A stretch of DNA of 64,000 nucleotides from Desmodesmus armatus (Eukaryota; Chlorophyta; Chlorophyceae; Sphaeropleales; Scenedesmaceae), in the NCBI GenBank assembly GCA_007449985.2, contig VIIQ02000364.1, positions 1-64,000 on the forward strand, given 5' to 3'. Below are positions 21,801 through 31,100 of the stretch, one piece after another. Position 1 is the stretch's first letter, and the number at the start of each line of letters is the position of its first letter. The notes below the pieces were generated by a model. It ran no database searches and was not told where the DNA came from. It saw only the letters and a list, made by a program, of their open reading frames with translations. The position numbers and the translations under genes were made by a program.

Positions 21801-22907
21801 GGTGCACCGGAGGGTTGAGGTACAATTACTTCCCACTGCTGTTGATGGTGGCCTGCCAGCGCTTGTTTTTCTTGTTCCAGCACAAACCCTTGTGCAGTAT
21901 GACAGTGCACGCAAGTTGAGCGTAAGTGTGCATGCAATAAGGTTGAGATGGGCGGGTGAGGGACGGTGTAAAGGTGCGCTGGAGGACTGATGTGCTAGTA
22001 GTCACCGCTGATGCCTCCTGCAACAGCCCTGTCCCTTCTTTGCACGCACGTAAGCCACGCAGGCCCCCGTCACAGCATGAGTTTAGCTGCTTGTTGCTGG
22101 TCATGCTGATCCCCCCCCCTCCCCCCTCGCGTGGGCATGTTCACCCACAATGCCAGAGTTTCCTTGCATCAATGTGCCCTGCAAGCAATAATGTCTGCTG
22201 CACCCAGTCCTGCCAGCACCTGTAGCCCTGCTACTGTGTGAACTCGACGCACCAGACACATATATGTTTAAAGCATAGGCACCAGCCCCACTACCACACC
22301 ACACCCCTCACCTGAAGCGTGAGCTCAGCTGCTTGTTGCTGGTCACGTTGAGCCCTCCCTTGCCCCCACCACCACCTCCATCATCCATGTCCCCAGGGTC
22401 TCCCCCCATCAGGTGGTTAAGGTGGCTGAGGTCCGCCAGCCCTGCCAGCTGCAGGCTCTGCAGGTTTTGTGCTGCTGCTAGGGTATTAAGGTTCAAACCC
22501 CCGCTGAGCAACAGAGCGTTCAGCGTTGCTGCGTTGTCGGCCTGCATGCCAGCGGCACCCCCCAGAGCTCCTAGTGCTGTTGCTGTGTAGCCACCAGTGG
22601 ACAGCATCGCTGCGAGCTGGTCGGTGGTCAGCTGTTGGCCGCTGAGGGGGTCGAGCATGGTGCCCGCTGACACAGCCACTGCGGCAGCATCTGCTGCCTG
22701 CTGGGCTGCTGCTGCGCCAGCGTTGCCTGCAAATAGGGCTGTGCTCTGCAGAGCTGCACGAGCCAGGCGGGAGACTTCGTCCGGGGTCTGGCCGGCAGTT
22801 CCATTCCAGGTCCCTGCTGGGGTTGTGCGCTCACTGCCTTCTGCTGCTGTGCTGCTGTCTGGCTTGCTGCCCGCACTGCCGTCAGCTGGCTGGGGAGGAT
22901 TCTCCAT
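15805..22907 (-). CDS. AP2-domain transcription factor, two AP2-like domains
   Basis: Exons that join in phase (minus): 22907-22312, 21689-21520, 20368-20121, 18803-18690, 17494-17320 and from 16972 to the stop at 15805. Exon 1 is Ala/Leu/Gln-rich (MENPPQPADGSAG...). Its end plus exon 2 gives a classic AP2/ERF domain: FRGVCWNKKNKRWQAAINSS, YLYLGSFTNEDDAARQFDRA, LRGKKAKLNF. Exon 3 adds DYVDENGELIDDIVLPQG and an Ala/Gln-rich segment. Exon 5 has a second, weaker AP2-like start (LFGVVYKDSNGLYGAGVWTG, FGLYSSDEAA). The C-terminal part is Ala/Gly/Gln-rich with a basic LKRIKVEG. AP2 domains bind DNA in plant-lineage regulators; the target is unknown. In 16972-15805 the frame changes near 16690 and again near 16330-16180 (a convincing LANVDMSQLRAQVIEQQQQ lies in another frame), so unrecognised introns or indels exist there. 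Confidence 0.85.
17085..17240 (-). repeat. Donor-side copies of AP2 exon 5
   Basis: Downstream of exon 5 (17494-17320) the block TACAGCAGCGCAGACGGCAC-GCTGTGCAG followed by GTGGGTGAC recurs at 17237-17207. A weaker copy (AGCAGCGCAGACGGCGTG) is at about 17125-17088. Both keep the exon's 3' end, and the first keeps the 5' splice site. The interval is also rich in TGTACAGTAC-type simple repeats. Confidence 0.75.
17605..18170 (-). repeat. Acceptor-side copies of AP2 exon 5
   Basis: The start of exon 5 (CAG, then GATCCGGCAACGGCCGGCAG and GGCAGCAAGACG) recurs upstream at about 18012-17960, 17755-17715, 17890-17855, 17640-17605 and more weakly at 18165-18105. Several copies keep CTGCAG or CCAGCAG ahead of GATC. 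Each runs out after about 30-60 bp into G/T-rich intron sequence. Confidence 0.75.
18180..18625 (-). repeat. Donor-side copies of AP2 exon 4
   Basis: The last about 40 bp of exon 4 (encoding PTGCTLEFVLPVQ, then GTAGG) recur downstream at about 18615-18570, 18507-18463, 18405-18365 and 18215-18178. The first two preserve the reading frame and the CAG/GTAGGGCT donor. C-runs of 8-18 bases sit in several units. Confidence 0.85.
19335..20004 (-). repeat. Donor-side copies of AP2 exon 3
   Basis: Downstream of exon 3 (20368-20121) there are two long copies of its 3' half (19900-19742 and 19497-19335; RRASKSSAADAAAAAQLAGL..., SLMQQGALQ). Two short copies of only the last about 24 bp lie at 20003-19980 and 19622-19598. 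Three copies keep GTA directly after the exon end; the 19335 copy has ATA. Confidence 0.9.
20460..21109 (-). repeat. Acceptor-side copies of AP2 exon 3
   Basis: Three upstream copies begin after a TGCAG acceptor at 21109, 20771 and 20553 and match the first about 85 bp of exon 3. They read DHVNETARLMDGIVLPQGAP, DHVDENGEFIDDIVQPQG and DYVDENGELIDDIVLPQG. None has the exon's 3' half. The 20771 copy reaches a stop within the copy, so its inclusion would truncate the protein. Confidence 0.9.
21270..21382 (-). repeat. Donor-side copy of AP2 exon 2
   Basis: Encodes YLYLGSFTNEDDAARQFDRA through LNFEYA and the same GCAG/GTGTGT donor as exon 2, but lacks the first third of the exon. It differs from exon 2 by a few mostly synonymous changes, so it is a genuine diverged duplicate and not an assembly repeat. 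Confidence 0.9.
21826..21890 (-). repeat. Acceptor-side copy of AP2 exon 2
   Basis: Reads GLCWNKKNKRWQATINSSGK and then hits TAA. It matches the first 20 codons of exon 2 and ends where that exon continues with YLYLG. It has an AG acceptor-like boundary and lies upstream of the intact exon. Confidence 0.9.
22078..22112 (-). repeat. Donor-side copy of AP2 exon 1
   Basis: Minus-strand ATGACCAGCAACAAGCAGCT matches the end of exon 1 (NVTSNKQLSS) and lies downstream of it in intron 1. The donor itself has decayed. Confidence 0.65.
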
Positions 22908-23694
22908 GCAGCTGCCTTGCTGAGTTTGAAGCTTCACTTCTGCGCCACACTATCACAGGTGTGGAATCCCACAGGAGTGGGGAAGAGAGACCACAGAGAA
23001 GAGAGGGACCAACAGCAACGGCCTGCCGAAAGCACAAGCCCACAGCCAAGCTCTGTGATAGAACAGGCTGCTAATACAAGCCTGCCTGCCCTCAGCTCAG
23101 CAGAAAGCAGCGCGGAAGAAACTCGCTGATGGCTTGGCCCGTGTTCAGCAGGAGACGTCCCGAAGTTTCGCCATCAACAGGCCGGGACCACAGCAGGAGG
23201 TAGCAGCTTTCGAAAGCTTACGGACACTGAGACAGGAGAGTGAGGGTTGTGTGGTGCCGTGTGAAACGTCTGGGCCAGCCTGTCTGGTATGTTTCTTCTC
23301 TTGATCTTACGCGGTTGCGATGGATGCTCCTACGTGTAGGCTCACGTTTTTGGGCCTTGCAATGCCGCGATAGGGTTGGCACTTGAATTGTTGCAGCTGG
23401 GGACCAAAGCCAACCAACCATTGACTTGAACTCTGGCAGACGTGTTGTCCACTCATCGTACTTGCAATGATTCCTTCCACGGGCCTGTGCCGGACAGCCT
23501 GCATCATGTTGCACTGCGCTGAGCCCGACTGCTGCCACACATGCTGACCCCCCTCGTGCGTTTGGGAGGGGCCATACACGCCTGACAGAATCTGTGTACA
23601 GAGTGACCCAAGACTGCTCTTCTGCTTCACGTTCAAAGAAATTAAACGTTCAAAATACAAAAGTGGAGTTCCACTCACAGCCAACGCAACGGAT
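22908..23694. promoter_or_regulatory. AP2 promoter region / RNase HII 3' flank
   Basis: About 790 bp between two minus-strand genes. It should hold the AP2 promoter and 5' UTR next to 22908 and the RNase HII 3' UTR next to 23694. I found no specific promoter motif and no coding sequence I recognise. Confidence 0.3.
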
Positions 23695-26600
23695 CTAGAT
23701 ACCTGCTGCCCCACTGCCTGCACCCCGTGCACAGCGTGCCACAGTCACCGTCCCTGCTGCTGCACCGGGCGGCTTGGGGTAGCCGGGCCACTTTGTGAGC
23801 GACTTGATCGGCTCAAAGGAGCGCCTGTGGACAGGGCAGGGCCCGTGCTGCTGGATGGCAGCCTTGTGGGCGGGCACCTGCATGCAAGACCCAGCAACCA
23901 ATTCTTCTCACTCAGTATAGTATTTATACTCATACCAAACCTGTTTTTTCAACAAAATTTAGCAAACAAGTAGTCTAAAAAAATAGCAGCCAGCACATAG
24001 ACACAACCAAGTGATTGATCTGATGTCAGAGGGCTGGGCATGCAGGATACACATTGTCAACACGGCTGCGCAAGACGACACAGGCAGGGCAAACTGTGAT
24101 GGCTACCTGCCTGTTTGGCTGCGCAGTATCCATGCCATGCCCACTGAACACCGGCTCCGTCAACATCTCCCTCTGTGGTATCGTAGTGGCTGCTGCCTGC
24201 TTCGCTTCCACATTCCCACGAACAGGCTCGCACAGCCCTCCTGATCGCGCATGCTGAGCGGATGCACTATAAACTGGCCTCACAGCCTGCCCCCCCCCCC
24301 CTTGCTCCCTCACCCCATAGCCCTTGTGCTGGCCAAAGCCGTACTGCGGGTACTGCCGGTCCAGCTCCTGCATCATGCGGTCACGCGTCACCTGCACACA
24401 TCATGCCCGTGAAAGCACACTTCATCTCTTCTCACACTTTATCTCTTGTCACACTTGATATCTTCTTGGTGAGTTGATGCCAGGAAGCTGCAGCATAATA
24501 AGCAAGGGTGGATGCCACAACCAATGATGATGAACTCAACTGCGGGAGGGGGGGGGGGGGCGGGGGCTAAGAGCACGTTTGCAATGGCCGGACGCTGTCA
24601 CAATCGACGGACGGCCTGTCTCCAATCTGAATCCCCTGATCAATTGACACAGTCTAGCTCCAACTCAACTGCATTACTGATGCAGCAACACACTGAGAAG
24701 CATCATATTCACATGTCTCTTACCTTGGCAAGCACTGAGGCCGCAGCAATGCATGTGACAGAGGCATCTCCCTTCACCACCAGCTGCGTGGGGGTGTCCT
24801 CCAGGCCAGATGGCATCCTGCAGCACAGCAACACAGCACAGCACGGCACAGCGCGTTAGCATGTCAGCGCTTGCTTGTAGAAGGAGTGGTATGGGGCACG
24901 CTTGCAGTCAACGTCAGCCACTGGTGTCTGAGCGGCACACTTGACAAAGCGGCAGCTGCCGTGCAGCTGTAGGCAATGCAGACCGCCATGGCTTCCGCCA
25001 ACAGTACCACCAGCAGCCTAGCATTTTCACAACTTGCCAATGTGAGCCTGCTTCCCCACCCCACATGCCATCCGCCCCACGTGTTGCCGTCAATCAGCAC
25101 GTGGTCGGCCTGCAGCCCCGCGCCCGCCAGGCCCATCCACAGCTGTGCGCATGGCAAGGGCTCTCCACATTGCCTTTCCTGCATGTTCCCTCCCTTCAAT
25201 GAGTATCAGTCCTGATCCAGGTGCCCACCACATCAACATCTGCAACCCAGCGTATCCAACTGTCACCATGTGCCCCCCCCCCTTTTCTCCACCCCGCCTG
25301 CCTTCTGCCTTACCTGTTGCCGTCGATCAGCAGGTGGTCTGCCTGCAACCCAGCACCCGCCAGGCCCTCTACTGCTGTGCGCATGGCCAGCATGGCTGCC
25401 TGCAGGATGTTGATGCGGTCGATGGTGGCAGCATCCACCACGGCACTGCGGGCACCAGCAGCAGCAGCACCAGCAGCACCAGCAGCAGCACCGTCACACA
25501 GGGATGCAGCACGGCAGGCACAGCAATTTCATTGTTGTGTAGTTGTTGTGTCACATAAATAGCTGCCAAACCAGGCTTTCGACCATTCAGATCGGTTGAT
25601 GGTGGCAGCATTCACCACGGCCCTGCAGGGAGCCACCGCATCACCACACACCAGGGGCAGCACAGCAGGCACGACAGGATCACAGTTGAAGCTGTGATGT
25701 GGAACAGAAGTGAGCACCAGAAAGTGGTGGCATCCACCCCGGCACTGAAGGGAGCAGCATCACCACACACAGGAGGCATGCACAGCAGGCATGGCATACT
25801 CAAGGTTGAAGCTGTGATGTGACCACGGCACTGCAGGGAGCATCACCACAAACAAACGGCAGCACAGCCTCTGCCTACATCAACAAGCGCAACAGCGGGT
25901 TTCAGCTGAGACCGCCAACAGTGGACCTTCAGTGTGTAGCACCCTTGCAGCACCTACCTTGATGGCAAGCAGCGGCCTCCAGCCCTCGGCAGGTGGGTTT
26001 GCCTGATTGCTGTGTGTACCCTGGTGTTCCCCTCCCCCTAAACCCTGCACCACCCGCACTCACACAGCACGTTGGGGTGTGACGTTAGCTGCTCGTAGAC
26101 CACCTCTCTGTCTGCCTCACTCATCTGCTTGCTGTGTGTACCCTGGTGGCCCCCTCATCCCCCCCCCAAATCCTGCACCACCCACTCACACAGCGTAGGA
26201 CACGTCGGGGTGTGACGTCAGCTGCTCATAGACCACCTCCCTGTCTGCCTCACTCATCTGCTTGCTGTCATTCAGCAGTGGTTCCAGCTGTGACCGCCGT
26301 GAATGCATTCGAACCATGTATCACCCCTGCGCCACTCACCTCATTGGGGAGCAGTTCGCCTCCGGCCCCAGGTAGGTGCATTCGCCTGATTGATGTATGT
26401 ACCCTGGTGCCCCCCCCCCCCCCCGGGCGCACACCCCCACCCACACCCCCAAACCCTGCGCCACTCGCACTCACGCAGCATAGGACACGTCAGGGTGTGG
26501 TGTCAGCTGCTCATGCACCACCTCCCTGTCTGCCTCACTCTCTGCTTGCTGTCATTTCTCCTCCCCCCCCCCCTCCCTCACCCAAACCCTGCACCACCCG

Positions 26601-27730
26601 CACTCACACAGCATAGGACACGTCAGGGTGTGATGTCAGCTGCTCGTAGACAAGCTCCCTGTCTGCCTCACTCATCTGCTTGCTGTCATTCAGCAGCTCA
26701 AACTCGACGCCTGCAGCCAGCACAATGCAGTACCAGCAGCAGCACCAGGCAGCAGCGGCTGCAGGATGGGTGTGTGCAAGCGGCAGGTACTTTGTGCATG
26801 TATCGGAGCTACCGTGACCCAGCAGCTGCGGCTACCACACTGGTCAACCACAGACCACTGATGTATTCGCTGTACACATGAATGCACTGATACATGCACA
26901 CCAGCAACCTCCATACCTGGTGGCAGCACAGCAGCAGCAGCCACTACGGGCCCCGCCAGAGGCCCTCGTCCAGCCTCGTCCACTCCTGCAACTGCCTTGA
27001 AGCCCTGCGCCCACAGCCGCTGCTCTGCTGTCCTAGTAGGCCCGCCGCTGCTGCTGCTCTTGCTGCCGGCCTTGCCCCTGCCTCCTGCTGCTGCCGCCGC
27101 TGCATGCATGCCCTTTCCTGCAGGTTGTGCTGATGCTGCTGCTGCTGCGTCTGTGCTGGCCCCTGCTGCTGCTGACTGGTCCACGGAACCTGCTCCTGCG
27201 AGTGCTGATGCATGCGCGCCTGTGCTGCGGGCATTGGGTGCTACTGGTGTTGTTGCTGCTGCTTTGGTGGCTGCAGCAGCAGCACAGGGTGGCCGTCCCC
27301 TGGGGCGTTTGGCAGACGGGGCTGCTGTTGCTGCTGCGGGTGCACCTGCTGCTGCGATGTCTAGAGACCCCAGCACATCAGCACGGTTCGTGATGGACCC
27401 TAGTGCCTGCAGCTGCTCTGTGCCTGTGCCTGCGCCTGTGGCTGCTTCTGTCTGCTGCTGCTCCAGCTGCATGTGCTGGGGTGGTGTGTCTTTGGCTGTA
27501 GTGGTTACTACACGGCGCCTGCGCCGCTTTGGGCCCTCTGCTGTTGCGTCAGATGCTGCTGCTTCGTCTGATTTGTGGTGTAGGGCCCTGCAGTAGCAGG
27601 GTGCACATGCAGCATCAAACAGCGGGTCTTGTCCCAGGCGACAGCAAAGGGGTGCTTTTTCACTGCAGGGCAGAAGGGCATGTTTGAGAGATGACGTGCT
27701 GCGGAAAGGGGGGGAGGGGTGCCGAATCAC
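23695..27730 (-). CDS. Ribonuclease HII (RnhB-type), about 467 aa, 6 exons
   Basis: Exons (minus): 27730-26917, 26710-26608, 25445-25314, 24817-24724, 24391-24314 and 23877-23695, all in phase. The long N-terminus is Ala/Thr/Gln-rich with a basic patch (KRRRRR) and an AT-hook-like KRPRGRPP. The catalytic domain starts at [20 protein letters not shown] (Asp-Glu pair). It continues with [37 protein letters not shown] (third acidic residue), [20 protein letters not shown] (fourth acidic residue in GD), [10 protein letters not shown] and [13 protein letters not shown]. These are the RNase HII blocks in order. The enzyme cleaves RNA in DNA-RNA hybrids and at single ribonucleotides. The form is bacterial-type, so organellar targeting is plausible; the first Met and any transit peptide are uncertain. 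Divergent from the PfkB gene. Confidence 0.93.
25075..25140 (-). repeat. Donor-side copy of RNase HII exon 3
   Basis: Reads [16 protein letters not shown] followed by ACGTGGGG, matching the end of exon 3 ([16 protein letters not shown]). It lies downstream of exon 3 and lacks the exon's first half. Confidence 0.9.
25580..25840 (-). repeat. Acceptor-side copies of RNase HII exon 3
   Basis: The first about 35 bp of exon 3 (TGCCGTGGTGGATGCTGCCA) recurs upstream at about 25628-25590 (after CTGCAGGG), at about 25745-25715 (TGCCGGGGTGGATGCCACCA) and, very short, at about 25835-25820 (CTGCAGTGCCGTGGTCA). All run into intron sequence. A repeated CACCACACACAGG-type spacer separates them. Confidence 0.75.
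26058..26550 (-). repeat. Donor-side copies of RNase HII exon 2
   Basis: Three copies of the 3' part of exon 2 ([23 protein letters not shown], then GTGAGTG) lie downstream at about 26546-26476, 26270-26186 and 26134-26060. They keep the exon end and a GTGAGT donor but lack the start (VEFELLND). C-runs and CCTCACCCAAACCC-type spacers separate the units. Confidence 0.88.
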
Positions 27731-28131
27731 CTTATAGCTGTTTGAGGCAGGCCCACTGTGGCATCAGCCGCACGTTTCAGCAGTCTTGCAGAGCGTCTAC
27801 ACCCTTGCAACAAGGCTTCCTGCATTTTGCCAGCTGCCCAAACAGATCAAGCAAGAGGTCGACTGATTCTTCAGATGCTGATGCAACAGTATTGTGATGC
27901 TTGCATCCACTGGTGTTGACAGGTATCAGATAATGCAAGCAGCGCACGTACAACCTGCATTCAAACTGTTCTGGGGTGTAGGGTTTGTGTTGGGCAGCAT
28001 CGTCCTCGTCTGTAGGTAGACTTTCGGAGGTTCCGCTGTGTTGGTTGCTTTATTCACGCTCCTTTTTCCAATCCGTTTGGGGGTCTCTTTGCAGTCACGG
28101 TTACGTCACCTGATCAGTAGATCCCGAAGCA
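27731..28131. promoter_or_regulatory. Bidirectional intergenic region, RNase HII / PfkB kinase
   Basis: Only about 400 bp lies between the putative RNase HII start (minus) and the PfkB ATG (plus), so both promoters and 5' UTRs must fit here. No TATA box is obvious. If the true RNase HII start lies further upstream, the region is shorter still. Confidence 0.4.
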
Positions 28132-31100
28132 ATGCACGCTCTCGGCAGGCCTTGCAAAGCGCCCAACGGATCTGCTGCCACGCGTTCAGTCCCTTGTTCA
28201 CGTATCGGACGCGTCACCGGCAGGCGTGCTGTTCTGGTCAGGGCTGAGGCTGCAGCAGGTGGTGACAAGGTGGTCTGTGTGGGGGAGGCCCTGTTTGGTG
28301 AGTGTGGATACAGCAGCTGCTTGAGCAGCAAACAACTGTTCTGCACACCGTGTGATACGACGCCAGCAGCTGTGGCAGGCTTGGGGCAGGACTGCATGTA
28401 TACATGACTAATTGAAGCCAGCTGCGTAACATGCCTGCTGGTACCTCGATATGCGCTGCACAGTTCTGCACACGTGCATTTGGGTTGGAGACTGCTCACA
28501 CCACGCTTTGAAGTGGTTCACCTAATGTAGACTGCCCCTGACAGGCATATCCTTGGCGCCACCTCAGCGAAAGGCCCGCCCTGCAGTTGCTGGTGCTGCT
28601 TGCTGGGCCTCTTGCTGCGCACACTTTACTGCACGCTTCACCAACATGCAGCTGTTCTGCTCGTTGACCATCCAGCCAGAACAAAACGGGTCGTTTGGGT
28701 TGTCTAACTCTGCCCTTTGCTCTGATTGCCTTCTGTCCCCTTGCCCACTGTCCACTTGCCCACCCCCTCCCTCTACAGATAACACAGCTTTGTGCACACA
28801 CTCACCACCTCTTCCATCATTGCATAAACCAATTGTTCACCCATGCCGCATTTGAACCCCCCCCCCTGGGCCCCTGCAGATTTTCTGGCCAGTGATGCGG
28901 ACAAGGGTGTACCCCGCAACAAGGTCAAGTCCTGGACCCCCTACCCCGGTGGTGCCCCCTGCAATGTGGCCACCGCTCTGTCCAAGCTGGGTGTGAAGAC
29001 AGCATTTGTCAGTGCACTGGGGGACGATGAGAGGGGGGATGAGATTATGACACTGCTGCAAGGTGGGTAAATCTCTTTTGCCCGTGGGGAGGGGGGGGGG
29101 GGGGGGGGGGGGGGCTGCTGGTATCAGCGCGTTGGGGGACGATGCGCAGGGGGGGGGGAGCTTTGCCTGCCGCAAGGGTGGGGAGAGCTGTCGTGTGGGC
29201 CCCGAGGGGGGCGACTCCTGGTCAAAGCTGGGTGTGAAGACAGCCTTTGTCAGTGCACTGGGGGACGATGGGCAGGGAGATGAGAGCATGACACTGCTGC
29301 AAGGTAGGGGGGGGGGGGTTGTTGAGGTGGTGGTAGTGGTGTGGGTGGGTGGGTGGGTGGGTGGGTGAGTGGGTGGGTGGGTGGGTGGGTGGGTGGGTGG
29401 GTGGGTGGGTGGGTGGGTGCTTTTGTCAGCGCACCAGGGGATGAGATCATGATCATGACTGCTGCAAGGTAGGCGCACCCCCTATTTGGGGGGGGGGGGG
29501 GGGGGCGACGTTGTTTTAGAGGCGAAGGGCCCCCTTCAAACCCCCCGGGGTTTGAAGGGGGGGTGCTTTTGTCAGCGCACTGGGGCCCCCATCGTGGCGT
29601 TGAGCAGGGGGATGAGATTATGACACAGCTGCAAGGTCGTGGTGGCGGTGTGCAGGTGGTGGTTGTGCAGCGGGGAGGGGTCGCTTGTAGGTGTGCACGT
29701 GCTCTGAGCACCACCGCATCAGCTGCAGCAGCCTGTTTATGGTGGTAGTGGTATGCGTCCCTCTCCCTCTATCCCATCACCTCACCACCTCACCTCCGCA
29801 CACCCACCTCCTCACCTTGCCCACACACCCATATGGGAGAGGAGGACATGCCAGAAGTTGGGTTTGCAATGCCAGTGTATGGCACACACACACGTGTGTG
29901 TGTGTGGGGGGGGTGCATTTGTTGGTGTGTGTTGCTCCGTCAAGGGAATGCAGCCTTGCACGGTGCATCACATACTTACCAGTGCCCCCCATTCCCCTCT
30001 CCACCAGTGAGTCAGCAGCTGATGCCTGCTTCTTGTGGTGGGTGGTTTGTCTTGCTCCTCTCTCCCTCCCTCCCTCTCTGCCATCACCTCGCCATCTCAC
30101 CTGCACATACTCACCTACAAGAGAGAAGGTGGAATTGATGTCGTGCCAGTGTGTAGCACACGCAAGTGGGTTGGGGGTGCTTGTTGGTGTGTGAGGCATG
30201 CAAGCAGAGCATCCAGCTTTGCATAGTGCTTCACATAGCTACCATCGCCCCCATCCCTCTCCGTAAATGTGTGCAGCAGCTGCAGCCTGGTTTTGGTAGT
30301 TGCTGGTATGCCTCCTTCCCTCCCTCTCCATCACGTGCCCACCTCACCTCTGCACACCCACCTACAGGATGGAAGATGGGTTTGGTGCAGTGCCAGTGTA
30401 TGGCACACGAGTTGTTTGGGGGGTGAAGGGGTGCTTGTTGGTCTGTCAGGCACAGGCAAGGCACCCAGCTTTGCATGGTGCTTCACACATCTACCAGTGC
30501 CCCCCACCCTCGCTAGCAGTGTGCACAGCAACTGCTGCCTGTTTCTGGTGGTGGTGGTTATGCCTCCCCCCTTCTCTCCCACTGCCTCGCCACCTCACTT
30601 CCACCCACCCACCCACATGATAGAAGATGGGTTTGTTGCAGTGCCAGTGTATGGCACACACACGTGTGTCGGGCGGGGCGCTTTTTTTGGTGTGTGGTGC
30701 GCCTGCTCATAGCCCAAGCTTTGCATGGTGCATCACACACCTACTGATGCCCCCCACCCCCGTCTCTACCAGTGTGTGCGACAGCTGTTGCCTGTTTGTG
30801 ATGGTTGTTGGTATGCCTCCTTCCCTCTCTCCCTACCTCTCTGCCATCACCTGCCCACCTCAAACCTCCACACACCCACCTACATGTCAGAAGATGGGTG
30901 TGATGCAGTGCCGGTGTATTGCACACACACGTTTGGGGTGGAGGGGGTGAGGGCAGTAGTTGTTGTGTGCTGCTTCACGGAAGGCATCCAGCTTTGCATT
31001 GTGCATCACACAACTAATAAGGCCCCAATCCCCTCGCTACGAGTGTGTGCAGCAGCTGCTCAGCAGGCTGCTTGTTTCTAGTGATTGGTGGTGTACCTCC

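Noticed and set aside
23695..27730. Recent bacterial transfer of RNase HII
   Set aside because: The gene has five phase-consistent introns, local composition and an algal low-complexity N-terminus. Bacterial-type RNase HII is compatible with an old organellar origin.
29338..29418. Telomere-like GGGT repeat
   Set aside because: Algal telomeres are TTTAGGG/TTTTAGGG types. This is a GGGT tetramer embedded in an intron with genes on both sides.
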